Positions 52,302 through 60,626 of a DNA stretch of 64,000 nt are shown in pieces. A program made the position numbers and the translations under genes. Source of the stretch: Thalassotalea euphylliae (lineage in GTDB: Bacteria > Pseudomonadota > Gammaproteobacteria > Enterobacterales > Alteromonadaceae). The notes beneath the pieces are model-generated. The model made no database searches, was not told the DNA's origin, and saw only the letters and a list, made by a program, of their open reading frames with translations. The stretch's first letter is position 1; each line of letters opens with the position of its first letter. The stretch is from positions 2,728,001-2,792,000 of the forward strand of contig NZ_QUOU01000001.1 of the NCBI RefSeq assembly GCF_003390335.1, given 5' to 3'.

Positions 52302-52389
52302 TGGCGGTGACGGAGAGATTCGAACTCTCGATACGTTGCCGTATACACACTTTCCAGGCGTGCTCCTTCAGCCACTCGGACACGTCACC
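52302..52389 (-). tRNA. tRNA-Ser(GGA)
   Basis: An 88-nt class II tRNA on the minus strand, starting GGTGACGTGTCCGAGTGG and ending in CCA. The anticodon loop is CTGGAAA (GGA). It is 31 bp upstream of tRNA-Ser(UGA) in the same direction, so both likely come from one transcript. Confidence 0.95.
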
Positions 52390-52422
52390 CTTGCTTTAAA
52401 AAAGCTGCGCTATGGTAGAAAA

Positions 52423-52446
52423 AAAGCCTTGTTTTAGCAAGGCTTT
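52423..52446 (-). terminator. Terminator after nadA
   Basis: AAAGCCTTG / CAAGGCTTT, a 9-bp stem with a 6-base loop, is followed by a T-run on the minus strand. It lies 70 bp past the nadA stop. Confidence 0.85.
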
Positions 52447-52516
52447 ATTTTCAATTTCAGTTTAACTGATTAGTCGTTAATCAGATTATTCGATTCAGCG
52501 CTATTCTGACGCCAAT

Positions 52517-53557
52517 TTAGCGCTTTAAAGACGCCGAAAACTCTAACATACGATTAGTAGAGCGCAAGGCACCTTCACGTAATTCCATATCAACAAAGAT
52601 CTCTTTGCCTGACGGATCAATCAAGGCTTCTTCAATCGCTTGTAAGCCATTCATCGCCATCCAAGGACAGTGTGCACAGCTGCGGCATGCCGCGCCTTGG
52701 CCGGCGGTTGGCGCTTCGAAGAATTCTTTTTCTGGGCTTAGTTGCTGCATTTTGTAAAAAATTCCGCGATCAGTTGCGACAATAAATTTCTTATTCGGTA
52801 GCTCTTGTGCCGCTTTAATTAACTGGCTGGTTGAACCGACTGCATCGGCTAGTTCGACAATTTCCGCAGGTGATTCAGGGTGTACTAAAACAGCAGCATC
52901 AGGATGCAGACCTTTCATGTCCTTTAACGCTTTGGTTTTGAACTCGTCGTGAACGATACAAGCACCCTGCCACATCAGCATGTCGGCACCTGTTTGCTTT
53001 TCGATATAGTTACCTAAGTGGCGGTCTGGGCCCCAAAGGATTTTTTCACCTTGTTCGTCTAAATGTTCAACAATTTCAAGTGCGCAAGAAGAGGTGACTA
53101 TCCAATCTGCGCGGGCTTTTACCGCCGTCGAAGTGTTTGCATAGACCACCACAGTGCGATCTGGGTGTTCGTTACAAAAGGCATCAAATTTGTCGATTGG
53201 GCAGCCTAAGTCTAACGAACAAGTGGCTTCAAGTGTTGGCATGACCACGGTTTTTTCTGGCGTAAGTACTTTAGCGGTTTCCCCCATAAAACGTACACCA
53301 GCAACAATTAAGGTGTCAGCTTCGTGCTGATTACCAAAACGAGCCATTTCTAACGAGTCAGCAACACAGCCGCCGGTTTCTTCGGCTAGTGCTTGGATTT
53401 CTGGATCTGTGTAGTAATGCGCGATAAGTACTGCATTTTTTTCTTTTAACAGCTTTTTGATACTTTCTTTGTACTGCGCTTTTTGCTCAGCAGTAAGAGG
53501 CTGAGGTTTGGCAGGAAATTGAAAATCAATATCAACTGCTAAGTTCGATTGTGACAT
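52517..53557 (-). CDS. nadA: Quinolinate synthase
   Basis: The 346-residue enzyme condenses iminoaspartate with dihydroxyacetone phosphate to quinolinate in NAD synthesis and needs a [4Fe-4S] cluster. Visible parts include KNAVLIAHYYTDPEIQALAEETGG, FMGETAKVL, and cysteines in LDLGCPID, WQGACIVHDEF and ACRSCAHCPWMAMN, the likely cluster ligands. Length and ends are normal. Its place between tRNA genes and tol-pal matches the E. coli order. Confidence 0.97.
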   Translation of the reverse strand: MSQSNLAVDIDFQFPAKPQPLTAEQKAQYKESIKKLLKEKNAVLIAHYYTDPEIQALAEETGGCVADSLEMARFGNQHEADTLIVAGVRFMGETAKVLTPEKTVVMPTLEATCSLDLGCPIDKFDAFCNEHPDRTVVVYANTSTAVKARADWIVTSSCALEIVEHLDEQGEKILWGPDRHLGNYIEKQTGADMLMWQGACIVHDEFKTKALKDMKGLHPDAAVLVHPESPAEIVELADAVGSTSQLIKAAQELPNKKFIVATDRGIFYKMQQLSPEKEFFEAPTAGQGAACRSCAHCPWMAMNGLQAIEEALIDPSGKEIFVDMELREGALRSTNRMLEFSASLKR

Positions 53558-53716
53558 TACCTTTCTCTAAACTAATTTTTTGACGGGAACAAAATCGGGT
53601 GACGATTATACGCCAAAGCCGTAGGAATGTGTACCTAAGGTCATGGCGTTGTCATATATCCTAGTTAAAATCTGCATAACGACAATGGCTTGCGTTAACT
53701 ACTCGTAGCAATTTTT

Positions 53717-53982
53717 ATACCAATTGAATTAATTAATTGATCAATTCAGAGCGCTGTCAGCGGTGGGAGAACAAGCCAAATTTTTGTTGATATAGTTGTT
53801 CTACATCTCATCAATTTGGCGCCGTTATCGCGACGCTGACACGCTCCCAAAGGGCGAGTTTAAAAGGTTCATATGCTGCGTTATTGATTTTGACAAGGGA
53901 GCGACCATTCTCTGCAATCAATGCCTTGCCTCTGAACCTTTTAATTCTCGCTGAATGATTAAGTATTTATTTCAATTGGTAT
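53717..53982. mobile_element. MITE-like element with about 35-bp terminal inverted repeats
   Basis: Ends at 53717-53751 and 53948-53982 are inverted copies beginning ATACCAATTGAA and reaching TTCAG; by eye about 28 of 35 positions match. Inner inverted pairs include CGCTGTCAGCG with CGCTGACACGCT and AAAAGGTTCA with TGAACCTTTT. It is about 266 bp with no gene. Sequence differs from the element at 1815-2158, so it is a second family. Confidence 0.7.
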
Positions 53983-54148
53983 TATTGCGCATCCGTACAT
54001 TCGATTGTTCACGAGTGAAATAACGAGTTGATATTTTAAAGCGCGGAAATACGCAGCCAGCCAGAGTGAACTTTACTATTCGATCATTAATTGAAGTTAA
54101 CGGCCTTAGCTTTATTTTTTAAAGTAGATTTGATGCTAGAAAGTAAAG
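53983..54148. other. Gene-free spacer with very decayed tRNA-Lys-like unit
   Basis: No gene is seen. From about 54050 the sequence can be aligned loosely with the repeat units that follow (for example GTTAACGGCCTTAGCTTT against CGTTAAAAGCTTTGGCTTT), so it may be the oldest, most worn copy of the array. Confidence 0.4.
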
Positions 54149-54218
54149 TGGTCGGTCGTGATGGGTTTAAACATTCGACACATAATTTAGGTAAAAAACG
54201 TTAAAAGCTTTGGCTTTG
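54149..54218 (-). repeat. tRNA-Lys-like remnant 1
   Basis: The 3' acceptor and T-arm part (TGGTCGGTCGTGATGGGTTT) is kept and so is a TTAAAAGC anticodon-like stretch, but the D arm and the 5' acceptor are gone and extra bases separate the T arm from the anticodon part. It cannot fold as a tRNA. Confidence 0.7.
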
Positions 54219-54250
54219 AGTTTTTACGGTAGATTATGATTTGAGAATAA

Positions 54251-54320
54251 GGTCGGCGGTCGTGACGGGTTTAAACCTTCAACACTTCATTTAGGTAAAA
54301 AACGTTAAAAGCCTTGGCTC
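54251..54320 (-). repeat. tRNA-Lys-like remnant 2
   Basis: Same derived layout as remnant 1, about 102 bp further on: a GGTCGGCGGTCGTGACGGGT T-arm/acceptor part, an ATTTAGGTAAAAAACG insert, then TTAAAAGCCTTGGCT. Confidence 0.7.
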
Positions 54321-54356
54321 TGGGTTCTCCTGTAATTTTTAGGCTTGAAAATAAGG

Positions 54357-54426
54357 TAGTCGGTCGTGAAAAATTTGAGTCTTCGACACGTAATTTGGGC
54401 AAGAACATTAAAAGCCTTGGCTTTGA
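54357..54426 (-). repeat. tRNA-Lys-like remnant 3
   Basis: Same layout again (T-arm/acceptor part, ATTTGGGCAAGAACA insert, TTAAAAGCCTTGGCTTTGAG), just downstream of the last intact tRNA-Lys in transcription order. It lacks the 5' half of the tRNA. Confidence 0.7.
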
Positions 54427-54459
54427 GATTTATTTTAAATATAAGGTTTAGAAGTAAGG

Positions 54460-54535
54460 TGGTCGGTCGTGAAGGATTTGAACCTTCGACAAATTGGTTA
54501 AAAGCCAACTGCTCTACCAACTGAGCTAACGACCG
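54460..54535 (-). tRNA. tRNA-Lys(UUU), copy 1 of 5
   Basis: A 76-nt tRNA on the minus strand with encoded CCA. It starts CGGTCGTTAGCTCAGTTGG, with anticodon loop CTTTTAA (TTT anticodon) and a T loop TTCAAAT. All five copies are identical. The first base is C, pairing with G in the acceptor stem. Confidence 0.96.
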
Positions 54536-54581
54536 ATATAGATTTGATTTTCTGTCACCCACTCTAACAAGTTTAGAAAGG

Positions 54582-54648
54582 TGGTCGATCGTAAAGGATT
54601 TGAACCTTCGACCATTCTTTGGGTTTAAGCGTTAAAAGCCTTGGCTTT
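54582..54648 (-). repeat. tRNA-Lys-like remnant 4
   Basis: It lies between intact copies 1 and 2. The T arm is near perfect (TGGTCGATCGTAAAGGATTT, then GAACCTTCGA), then CCATTCTTTGGGTTTAAGCG replaces normal sequence before TTAAAAGCCTTGGCTTT. It shares the derived features of remnants 1-3. Confidence 0.72.
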
Positions 54649-54681
54649 TCTCTCTACTTAAACTCATTCACCTAAAAAAGG

Positions 54682-54757
54682 TGGTCGGTCGTGAAGGATT
54701 TGAACCTTCGACAAATTGGTTAAAAGCCAACTGCTCTACCAACTGAGCTAACGACCG
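54682..54757 (-). tRNA. tRNA-Lys(UUU), copy 2 of 5
   Basis: Identical 76-nt sequence to copy 1, including the CCA end. The spacer to the next copy upstream is 45 bp. Confidence 0.96.
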
Positions 54758-54802
54758 ATATAAATTTGATTTTCTGTCACCGCTCTAACAAGGTTAGAAA
54801 GG

Positions 54803-54878
54803 TGGTCGGTCGTGAAGGATTTGAACCTTCGACAAATTGGTTAAAAGCCAACTGCTCTACCAACTGAGCTAACGACCG
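54803..54878 (-). tRNA. tRNA-Lys(UUU), copy 3 of 5
   Basis: Identical to the other copies. The spacer on its downstream side (TATAAATTTGATTTTCTGTC...) is almost the same as that following copy 1, a sign of recent tandem duplication. Confidence 0.96.
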
Positions 54879-54943
54879 ATATCAGAAATTTTACGACAAT
54901 TTACATCACTACTTATTTGGTAATCGCATTACTGCGAAAAGAG

Positions 54944-55019
54944 TGGTCGGTCGTGAAGGATTTGAACCTTCGACAAATTGGTTAAAAGCCAACTGCTCTA
55001 CCAACTGAGCTAACGACCG
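54944..55019 (-). tRNA. tRNA-Lys(UUU), copy 4 of 5
   Basis: Identical 76-nt tRNA with CCA. The flanking spacer differs from those of copies 1-3. Confidence 0.96.
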
Positions 55020-55073
55020 ATATAAATTGTTGTCACAAATGAGTTGCCTCGCACGATTCCTTGGTAAGAAAAG

Positions 55074-55149
55074 TGGTCGGTCGTGAAGGATTTGAACCTT
55101 CGACAAATTGGTTAAAAGCCAACTGCTCTACCAACTGAGCTAACGACCG
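55074..55149 (-). tRNA. tRNA-Lys(UUU), copy 5 of 5
   Basis: First in transcription order, about 150 bp downstream of cpoB on the same strand. Identical to the others. Confidence 0.96.
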
Positions 55150-55295
55150 ACATTTGTTGTTGCGTTGCCCTCTCGTTCAACGCGCCGCATATGATACTTA
55201 TAATTTTTGTCAGTGCAACAACATTTTTGATGTTTTTTAGTAATTCCAGTTCGTTTGCCCAAATAGCAAACAAATAGAATAAGTTACCAACAAAT

Positions 55296-56063
55296 TTACT
55301 GTAAACTTTGCAATCTAGGCTGGGCTAATTGCGCGGCTGTTGCGTCAGGGTATTGCGAAATCAATTGCTGATACATAGCAACTGCTTTTGCTTTTTGACC
55401 TTGCTTTTGTGCAACCATGCCAAGTTTAAGCATAGCATCAGGGCGTTTATTAGAAGTTGTATGACGTTGCACCACAATATCAAACTCGGCAGCCGCTTGC
55501 GCTAGCTCACCTTTGTTGAATAATAACTGCCCTAACCAGTAATGTGCATTGGGTGCGTAGGAGGAGTTAGGGAAGTTTTTGTTGAACGCTTGAAACTCAG
55601 GAATCGCTTTATCGTACTGCTTTTCTTTTAGCACCATATTAACTGCACGATCATACGCTTGATTTTCAGTTAAGTTACTACTGTAGTTGGCAGCAGGTGT
55701 ACTACCTTGAGGTGCAGCGAGTGCAGCAGGCACTTGGGCAGGCGTTTTGAGTGCTTCAGAAACGCGGCGCTCAATTTCTTGATATAGCTCACGCTGACGC
55801 TCGAGCACTTGCGTGAGTTGGTGTGAATGTAATTCTGTCACACCACGCAGTTCGCTCATTTCTGTTTGCAACTCGTCGAGTTGACGCTGAATGTTAACTT
55901 GCGCTCGATTACGCGCATTCAATTGACGCTCTAAGTTGGCAACACGATCTGATAAAGAGCCTGTATTACCACCTACATCTACCACCGGTGCCGGTTGCTG
56001 AGCTAACACAACAGAGGTGCTAGCAGCAGCAAAAAGCCCGAATAAAACTTTATTGAGTTTCAT
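55296..56063 (-). CDS. cpoB: Cell division coordinator CpoB (YbgF)
   Basis: The 255-residue periplasmic protein links outer-membrane constriction by Tol-Pal with peptidoglycan synthesis. A signal peptide (MKLNKVLFGLFAAASTSVVLA) is followed by a coiled coil for trimerisation (about 35-100, SDRVANLERQLNARNRAQVN) and three TPR repeats (from about 135: AYDRAVNMVLKEKQYDKAIPEF, PNAHYWLGQLLFNKGELAQAA, PDAMLKLGMVAQKQGQKAKAV). An AGGACGGTA ribosome site precedes the ATG. It is the last gene of the operon. Confidence 0.93.
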   Translation of the reverse strand: MKLNKVLFGLFAAASTSVVLAQQPAPVVDVGGNTGSLSDRVANLERQLNARNRAQVNIQRQLDELQTEMSELRGVTELHSHQLTQVLERQRELYQEIERRVSEALKTPAQVPAALAAPQGSTPAANYSSNLTENQAYDRAVNMVLKEKQYDKAIPEFQAFNKNFPNSSYAPNAHYWLGQLLFNKGELAQAAAEFDIVVQRHTTSNKRPDAMLKLGMVAQKQGQKAKAVAMYQQLISQYPDATAAQLAQPRLQSLQ

Positions 56064-56103
56064 TACCGTCCTATTTACCTTGTTACTCGTAATTAGCTAC
56101 TTA

Positions 56104-56652
56104 TTAGTAAACTAATACAGCACGACGGTTTTTAGCAAAAGCCGCTTCGGTGCGATCTTTTACCATTGGTTTTTCTTCGCCGTAGCTTACGATGCTAAGC
56201 TGAGAAGGAGAAACACCCATGTTTTCTAAGTATGTTACAACAGCTTTTGCACGACGTTCGCCCAGTGCAATGTTGTACTCCGGCGTACCGCGCTCATCGG
56301 CATGGCCTTCTACTAGTACTTTAACGCCTGAGTTGTTGTTCAAGTATTTAGCGTGTGCGTCAAGCATTGCTGAATATTGACCAGATAAAGAAGAGGTATC
56401 GAAATCGAAGTATACGATGTGTCTGCTGCGAAGTTGCTCAAGTTCACGACGCTTTTGCTCTTCAATTTCAGCCGCGCGTTGTGCTGCTGTTACTTGCACG
56501 TTGTCTGAAGTTTGCGTTTGTTGCGTAGTCGTTTGGCTAGCGTTGGTATCAACTTGGCTTTGGCCATCAGTATCTGAGCTTGAGCTACAAGCTCCTAAAG
56601 CTAGCATAGGTAATGCAATTGCTACACTCTTCATTACTTTATTCAAGCGCAT
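56104..56652 (-). CDS. pal: Peptidoglycan-associated lipoprotein Pal
   Basis: The start MRLNKVMKS is chosen because AAGGA lies at the right distance; an ATG 18 bp earlier lacks this. The lipobox LALGAC places the lipid-bearing Cys near residue 22. A Gln/Thr-rich linker follows, then the OmpA-like domain (VYFDFDTSSLSGQYSAML, VEGHADERGTPEYNIALGERRAKAV), which binds peptidoglycan. It works with TolB at the outer membrane during division. Confidence 0.95.
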   Translation of the reverse strand: MRLNKVMKSVAIALPMLALGACSSSSDTDGQSQVDTNASQTTTQQTQTSDNVQVTAAQRAAEIEEQKRRELEQLRSRHIVYFDFDTSSLSGQYSAMLDAHAKYLNNNSGVKVLVEGHADERGTPEYNIALGERRAKAVVTYLENMGVSPSQLSIVSYGEEKPMVKDRTEAAFAKNRRAVLVY

Positions 56653-56694
56653 TTTATTTTCCTTATTCATATAAATAGAATTAACTAATAATTA

Positions 56695-58065
56695 TTATAA
56701 AAATGGTGACCAAGCTGGCGATTTAACCTGACCATTAAGCGCAGGTAAACGAGCTTTAAATCTGCCATCAACAGACACTAAACTCAGCACTTGGCGGTTT
56801 CTGTGCATTGTGCTGTAGATTATCATGCCACCATTGGGTGATACACTCGGCGATTCATCTAAGCGCGTTTTGGTTAGTACTTGGAATACACCAGTGTCTA
56901 ACTCTTGTTTCGCTAAGTGATATTGACCGCGCGTACGGTTAACCATAATTAATTGACGGCCGTCTGGGGTTAAACTGCCCCCTAAGTTCATTTCGCCATC
57001 AAATGTTAAGCGTCTTACTTTGCCATCGACTAAATTTACGCGATAAAGCTGCGGTTTTCCACCCCGTTCTGAACTAAAAATCAATGAATTACCGTCAGGA
57101 CTCCAACTTGGCTCAGTGTCGATTGCGCGGTGACGAGTCACGCGACGCAATTTATTAGAAGCGATGTCTAGTGTATAAATTTCAGGGTTGCCATCTTTTG
57201 ACAGCACCATGGCAAGTTTTTTACCGTCTGGCGAGAATCGAGGTGCGCCATTGATACCTGAGAACGAGCTCACCAAGCGGCGCTTACCAGTGTAAATATC
57301 AATAAAATGCACTTGTGCTTGGCGATTTTCAAACGTTACATAAGCAACTTGTTCACCACTTGGGTGCCACGCAGGCGACATCAGTGGTTCTTTTGATTTA
57401 AGTAGCACTTGCTCGTTGTAACCATCGTAATCGGCAAACACGAGCTGATACGGAAAATCGCCGTTATCGCGGACAATAACGTAAGCGATTTTGGTTAAAA
57501 ACGCGCCGCGTTCACCGGTTAGTTTTTCGTATACTGCATTACTGATTTGGTGGCCGAAGCGTCGGAATTGGCTGCTACTAATTTGCGCACCACTGCTAAT
57601 GAGTATATGTTTGTCATCGGCAATTAATCGACCACCGCTCAGCATCTGGCTTTTACCCCCGGTAATTTGCCCGCGAATCACATCGATTAACTGATAACTT
57701 ACTTGATAGCGGCCAATGCCCGTTTCAGTAACACTGCCCACCACAATCGCTTCAACGCCTTCTGCCGCCCATGCTGTGTAGTCAACGCCATTGTCTGAAT
57801 ACACTTGTTGTGGATATCGGCTGGCAGCAATTGGGCTAAACTTGCCACTGCGCAGTAAGTCGTCACTAACGACTTTGCTAATACTTTCTGGCATAGCGCC
57901 AGAGCCTTGCCATTGGAATGGCAGCACAGCAATAGGACGTGCACTGTCTACCCCTTCCGTGATGACAATTTCTAGCGTTGCAGACGCTTGACTTGAAAGG
58001 ATTAATAAGACGAATGACAATGCCAGTTTAATCGACTGGCGCATGGCGTGAAATTGTTGAAACAT
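56695..58065 (-). CDS. tolB: Tol-Pal system periplasmic protein TolB
   Basis: I take ATG 58065, which gives a signal peptide (MRQSIKLALSFVLLILSSQASA); a GTG at 58110 in frame would add 15 basic residues with no clear ribosome site. The N-terminal domain (about 25-165) is followed by a six-bladed propeller, with repeats such as SPAWHPSGEQVAYVTFE, APRFSPDGKKLAMVLS, EPSWSPDGNSLIFSSE and SPAWSPFL. TolB binds Pal and the TolA domain. It is in normal order between tolA and pal. Confidence 0.95.
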   Translation of the reverse strand: MFQQFHAMRQSIKLALSFVLLILSSQASATLEIVITEGVDSARPIAVLPFQWQGSGAMPESISKVVSDDLLRSGKFSPIAASRYPQQVYSDNGVDYTAWAAEGVEAIVVGSVTETGIGRYQVSYQLIDVIRGQITGGKSQMLSGGRLIADDKHILISSGAQISSSQFRRFGHQISNAVYEKLTGERGAFLTKIAYVIVRDNGDFPYQLVFADYDGYNEQVLLKSKEPLMSPAWHPSGEQVAYVTFENRQAQVHFIDIYTGKRRLVSSFSGINGAPRFSPDGKKLAMVLSKDGNPEIYTLDIASNKLRRVTRHRAIDTEPSWSPDGNSLIFSSERGGKPQLYRVNLVDGKVRRLTFDGEMNLGGSLTPDGRQLIMVNRTRGQYHLAKQELDTGVFQVLTKTRLDESPSVSPNGGMIIYSTMHRNRQVLSLVSVDGRFKARLPALNGQVKSPAWSPFL

Positions 58066-58163
58066 ATTTTTTGCTTTACTCGTTATGGCTTTCGTTATTC
58101 GTTTTTTCACGCGACTTACAAGCTTGCAAAACCGGTGTCGCGCGTGAAAGTTGTTTAGCCAAG

Positions 58164-59108
58164 CTAAAACTCTGGCACTACCGTTAAACTAATGCGTCGC
58201 ATCTGCTGGAAGACATCCGGATCTTTCGACACGGGTAGTGTTCCTGCTTTATACACAGCGTTTTTAGCGGCATTACAAACTACTGCGCTACCCTGCCCTG
58301 TTTGTACGTTAGTGACAAAGCCTGATGGTGCAAGAGTTATGGTTAATTTACAAGACTTTCCTTCCATTGAAGAGCGATCCGTAATTAAGTGGCGCTGAAT
58401 CGTTTGTGTAATTAGCGCAGTATAGCGGCTAATCTCAGACTGCATTTGCTGACTACGCGCCCGTTGCCTTGCCGCCATTTCTTGCGCCATTTGCTCCGCC
58501 AGTAGTTTTTCTTGCTGGGCGCGCTCTTTCGCTTCCTGTGCTTTGCGCTTGCGCTCAGCCTCGGCTTTGCGTTTGCGCTCTTGCTCTTTTTTCTTGCGAA
58601 TGGCTTCTTCGCGCTCACGTTTCTTTTTCGCTTCAGCGGCTGCTTTTTCTTTACGTTTGCGCTCTTGCTCTTTTTTCTTACGTGCTTTTTCTGCGGCTAT
58701 TGCTTTTTGCTTAGCTTGGCGCGCTTTTTCTTCGGCGACGCGCTTCTCTCGCTCTTTTTGCTTGCGCTGTTGCTCAAGTTTTTTAAGCCGCGCCTGCTCT
58801 TTCGCTTTTCTGCGCTTAGCGGCTTCCGCTTTTTCTTTTTGTTCGCGGATGCGCTTTTGTCTAGCTGCTTCCGCACGCGCTTTTTCTTCCCTAAGCTTTT
58901 TCGCATGGTTTTCAATGACAGAATTATCAACCACAACCGCCTGAATGGGGTTTAAGTTGACCTGCATTGGTTTTGGCTTAGGCAAATGAGAGCTAAAGTT
59001 GCCAAACAGCAGCACCATACCCAGTGCCAGATGCAAAGTGACACTCAAGCCAAGAGGCGAGCTAAGCTTGCTCAGTAATACTTTAGATGACGTCAGTTTA
59101 CTCGACAC
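58164..59108 (-). CDS. tolA: Tol-Pal system membrane-spanning protein TolA
   Basis: The 314-residue protein has an N-terminal membrane helix (LSVTLHLALGMVLLFGNF), then a very long Lys/Ala/Glu/Arg helix (about 65-215) with many short imperfect repeats (EKARKKKEQERKRKEKAA), and a C-terminal globular domain with paired Cys (KSCKLTITLAPSGFVTNV, AVVCNAAKNAVYKAG). It spans the periplasm to connect TolQR with TolB and Pal. The start is GTG with AGTAGGG upstream, four bases after tolR. The open frames on the opposite strand are shadows of the repeat codons. Confidence 0.93.
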   Translation of the reverse strand: MSSKLTSSKVLLSKLSSPLGLSVTLHLALGMVLLFGNFSSHLPKPKPMQVNLNPIQAVVVDNSVIENHAKKLREEKARAEAARQKRIREQKEKAEAAKRRKAKEQARLKKLEQQRKQKEREKRVAEEKARQAKQKAIAAEKARKKKEQERKRKEKAAAEAKKKREREEAIRKKKEQERKRKAEAERKRKAQEAKERAQQEKLLAEQMAQEMAARQRARSQQMQSEISRYTALITQTIQRHLITDRSSMEGKSCKLTITLAPSGFVTNVQTGQGSAVVCNAAKNAVYKAGTLPVSKDPDVFQQMRRISLTVVPEF

Positions 59109-59111
59109 GCC

Positions 59112-59534
59112 CTACTTCTCCGGCGAATCTGTCATTAACCCTACCGATGGCACACCCGCTTTTTGCAGTAATACCATTAATTGGATAACCGCATCGTATG
59201 AAACAGCACCATCGCCATTCACAACGACAGGCTTTTTCGGGTCTAGTTGCAATTGCGCGGCAATTTCTATTTCAAGCTCTTCGGCGCTGACACGCTTGTT
59301 CTTACCGGCACCTTCGGCGATGTAGTAATTTCCTTGTGCATCAACAGAGGCAACAATAGGGGTTTTGCTGTCTTTATCTAGTGGCTCAGAGTCTGCCTTG
59401 GGTAAATCAACTTTGACCCCTTGGGTGATCAATGGCGCGGTGACCATAAAGATGATCAGCAATACCAACATTACGTCGATATAAGGAACAACATTAATTT
59501 CAGCAACTTTTCTGCGTCTAACACGGTTATACAT
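59112..59534 (-). CDS. tolR: Tol-Pal system proton-channel protein TolR
   Basis: The 140-residue ExbD/TolR protein has the conserved opening AEINVVPYIDVMLVLLIIFMV, with the proton-carrying Asp near residue 21 in the single helix. A periplasmic dimer domain follows (VKVDLPKADSEPLD, KKPVVVNGDGAVSYDAVIQLM). It lies 14 bp after tolQ and 3 bp before tolA. Confidence 0.96.
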   Translation of the reverse strand: MYNRVRRRKVAEINVVPYIDVMLVLLIIFMVTAPLITQGVKVDLPKADSEPLDKDSKTPIVASVDAQGNYYIAEGAGKNKRVSAEELEIEIAAQLQLDPKKPVVVNGDGAVSYDAVIQLMVLLQKAGVPSVGLMTDSPEK

Positions 59535-59548
59535 AGTGTACTCCGCTC

Positions 59549-60226
59549 TTAGTGTTCAATTGCCGATTGACGGTGCAGTATTGAAGAAAACTCTTCCATA
59601 AAGTTACCGTAGCTGTTTTCCAACTTTTCAACTTTATGGCTAAAACGGTTAAATGCCATAACCGCTGGAATAGCTGCAAATAGCCCCATTGCGGTTGCCA
59701 CCAATGCTTCGGCAATACCTGGTGCAACCATCGCAAGTGTTGCTTGTTGGACGGCACCCAAGGCAATGAATGAGTTCATGATCCCCCAAACCGTGCCAAA
59801 CAGGCCGATGTATGGGCTAATGGAGCCAACCGTTGCCATAAACGGTAAATGTGTTTCTAAACTATCCACTTCACGCGATAAGGCGACGCGCATCGCTCGG
59901 TGTGTGCCATCAACAATTGCTTGCGGCGATTGAATATTGCTTTTGCGTAAGCGCGCAAATTCTTTAAAACCAGCAACAAATAGGCTTTCAATCCCTTGAA
60001 CTTGTTGGCGTGATGAGATTTCGTTGTATAGCTTGGTTAAGTCCGCGCCACTCCAAAACTTATCTTCAAATTGTTTTAATTGCGTTGATGCTTGATCAAG
60101 CGCTTTTTTGCGCTGAAAAATCATTGCCCAACAGGCAACCGAGAAGGCGAGTAAGATCAGCATCACTGATTTTACTAACAGGCTGGCTTGAAGGAATAAG
60201 TCAAAAATTGATAATTCAGCTGACAC
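59549..60226 (-). CDS. tolQ: Tol-Pal system protein TolQ
   Basis: The 225-residue MotA/TolQ/ExbB-family protein has three membrane helices (LLVKSVMLILLAFSVACWAMIF; GTVWGIMNSFIALG; VAPGIAEALVATAMGLFAAIPAVMAFN). The motif GSISPYIGLFGTVWGIM is family-defining. It forms the proton channel with TolR. Its start overlaps the end of ybgC by 11 bp. Confidence 0.96.
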   Translation of the reverse strand: MSAELSIFDLFLQASLLVKSVMLILLAFSVACWAMIFQRKKALDQASTQLKQFEDKFWSGADLTKLYNEISSRQQVQGIESLFVAGFKEFARLRKSNIQSPQAIVDGTHRAMRVALSREVDSLETHLPFMATVGSISPYIGLFGTVWGIMNSFIALGAVQQATLAMVAPGIAEALVATAMGLFAAIPAVMAFNRFSHKVEKLENSYGNFMEEFSSILHRQSAIEH

Positions 60227-60626
60227 TTTGCAATGCTCCTAGAATAAATGCTGGTATTGGGCATGGTTTGTTCTTTGTAAAGTCAACACAAGCCACGTTA
60301 ACTTCCATACGGCAAAGTACTGTGCCGTTTGAATGGGTTATTGTTTGTGAAAACATCACACTGGCTTTTTTAAGTTGCTTTATCTCGGTGTGAACCGTAA
60401 TAAGGTCGTCCAATCGGGCGGGTGCAATGTTATCCATTTCAACTCGTCTGACAACAAAACCCAATGAATGTTCGAGAAAACTTGATTGAGAAATACCTAA
60501 GGCTCTTAGCCACTCAGTACGTGCCCGTTCAAAAAATTTTAAATAATTGGCGTAATAAACAATGCCACCAGCATCCGTGTCTTCATAAAACACACGTACT
60601 GGAAACTGAAACGAAGGAGAGGCCAT
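60216..60626 (-). CDS. ybgC: Acyl-CoA thioesterase YbgC
   Basis: A 136-residue hot-dog thioesterase, first gene of the tol-pal operon. The catalytic stretch YEDTDAGGIVYYANYLKFFERARTEWL contains the Asp nucleophile/base of 4-hydroxybenzoyl-CoA thioesterase-like enzymes. It is thought to act on acyl-CoA or phospholipid-related thioesters; its exact role with Tol-Pal is unsettled. Confidence 0.94.
   Translation of the reverse strand: MASPSFQFPVRVFYEDTDAGGIVYYANYLKFFERARTEWLRALGISQSSFLEHSLGFVVRRVEMDNIAPARLDDLITVHTEIKQLKKASVMFSQTITHSNGTVLCRMEVNVACVDFTKNKPCPIPAFILGALQSVS

Noticed and set aside
52198..52437. 79-codon plus-strand frame
   Set aside because: It runs antisense through both tRNA-Ser genes.
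54305..55106. Open frames over the tRNA-Lys cluster (85 and 65 codons)
   Set aside because: They are read-through of tRNA sequence (both contain the same translated tRNA segment) and not genes.
54460..55149. Regularly spaced identical repeats resembling a CRISPR array
   Set aside because: The repeat is a 76-nt tRNA-Lys with full cloverleaf and CCA, and there are no cas genes.
58469..58955. Long Phe/Leu-rich and Arg/Ser-rich plus-strand frames
   Set aside because: They are shadows of the Lys/Ala/Glu repeat codons of tolA on the other strand.
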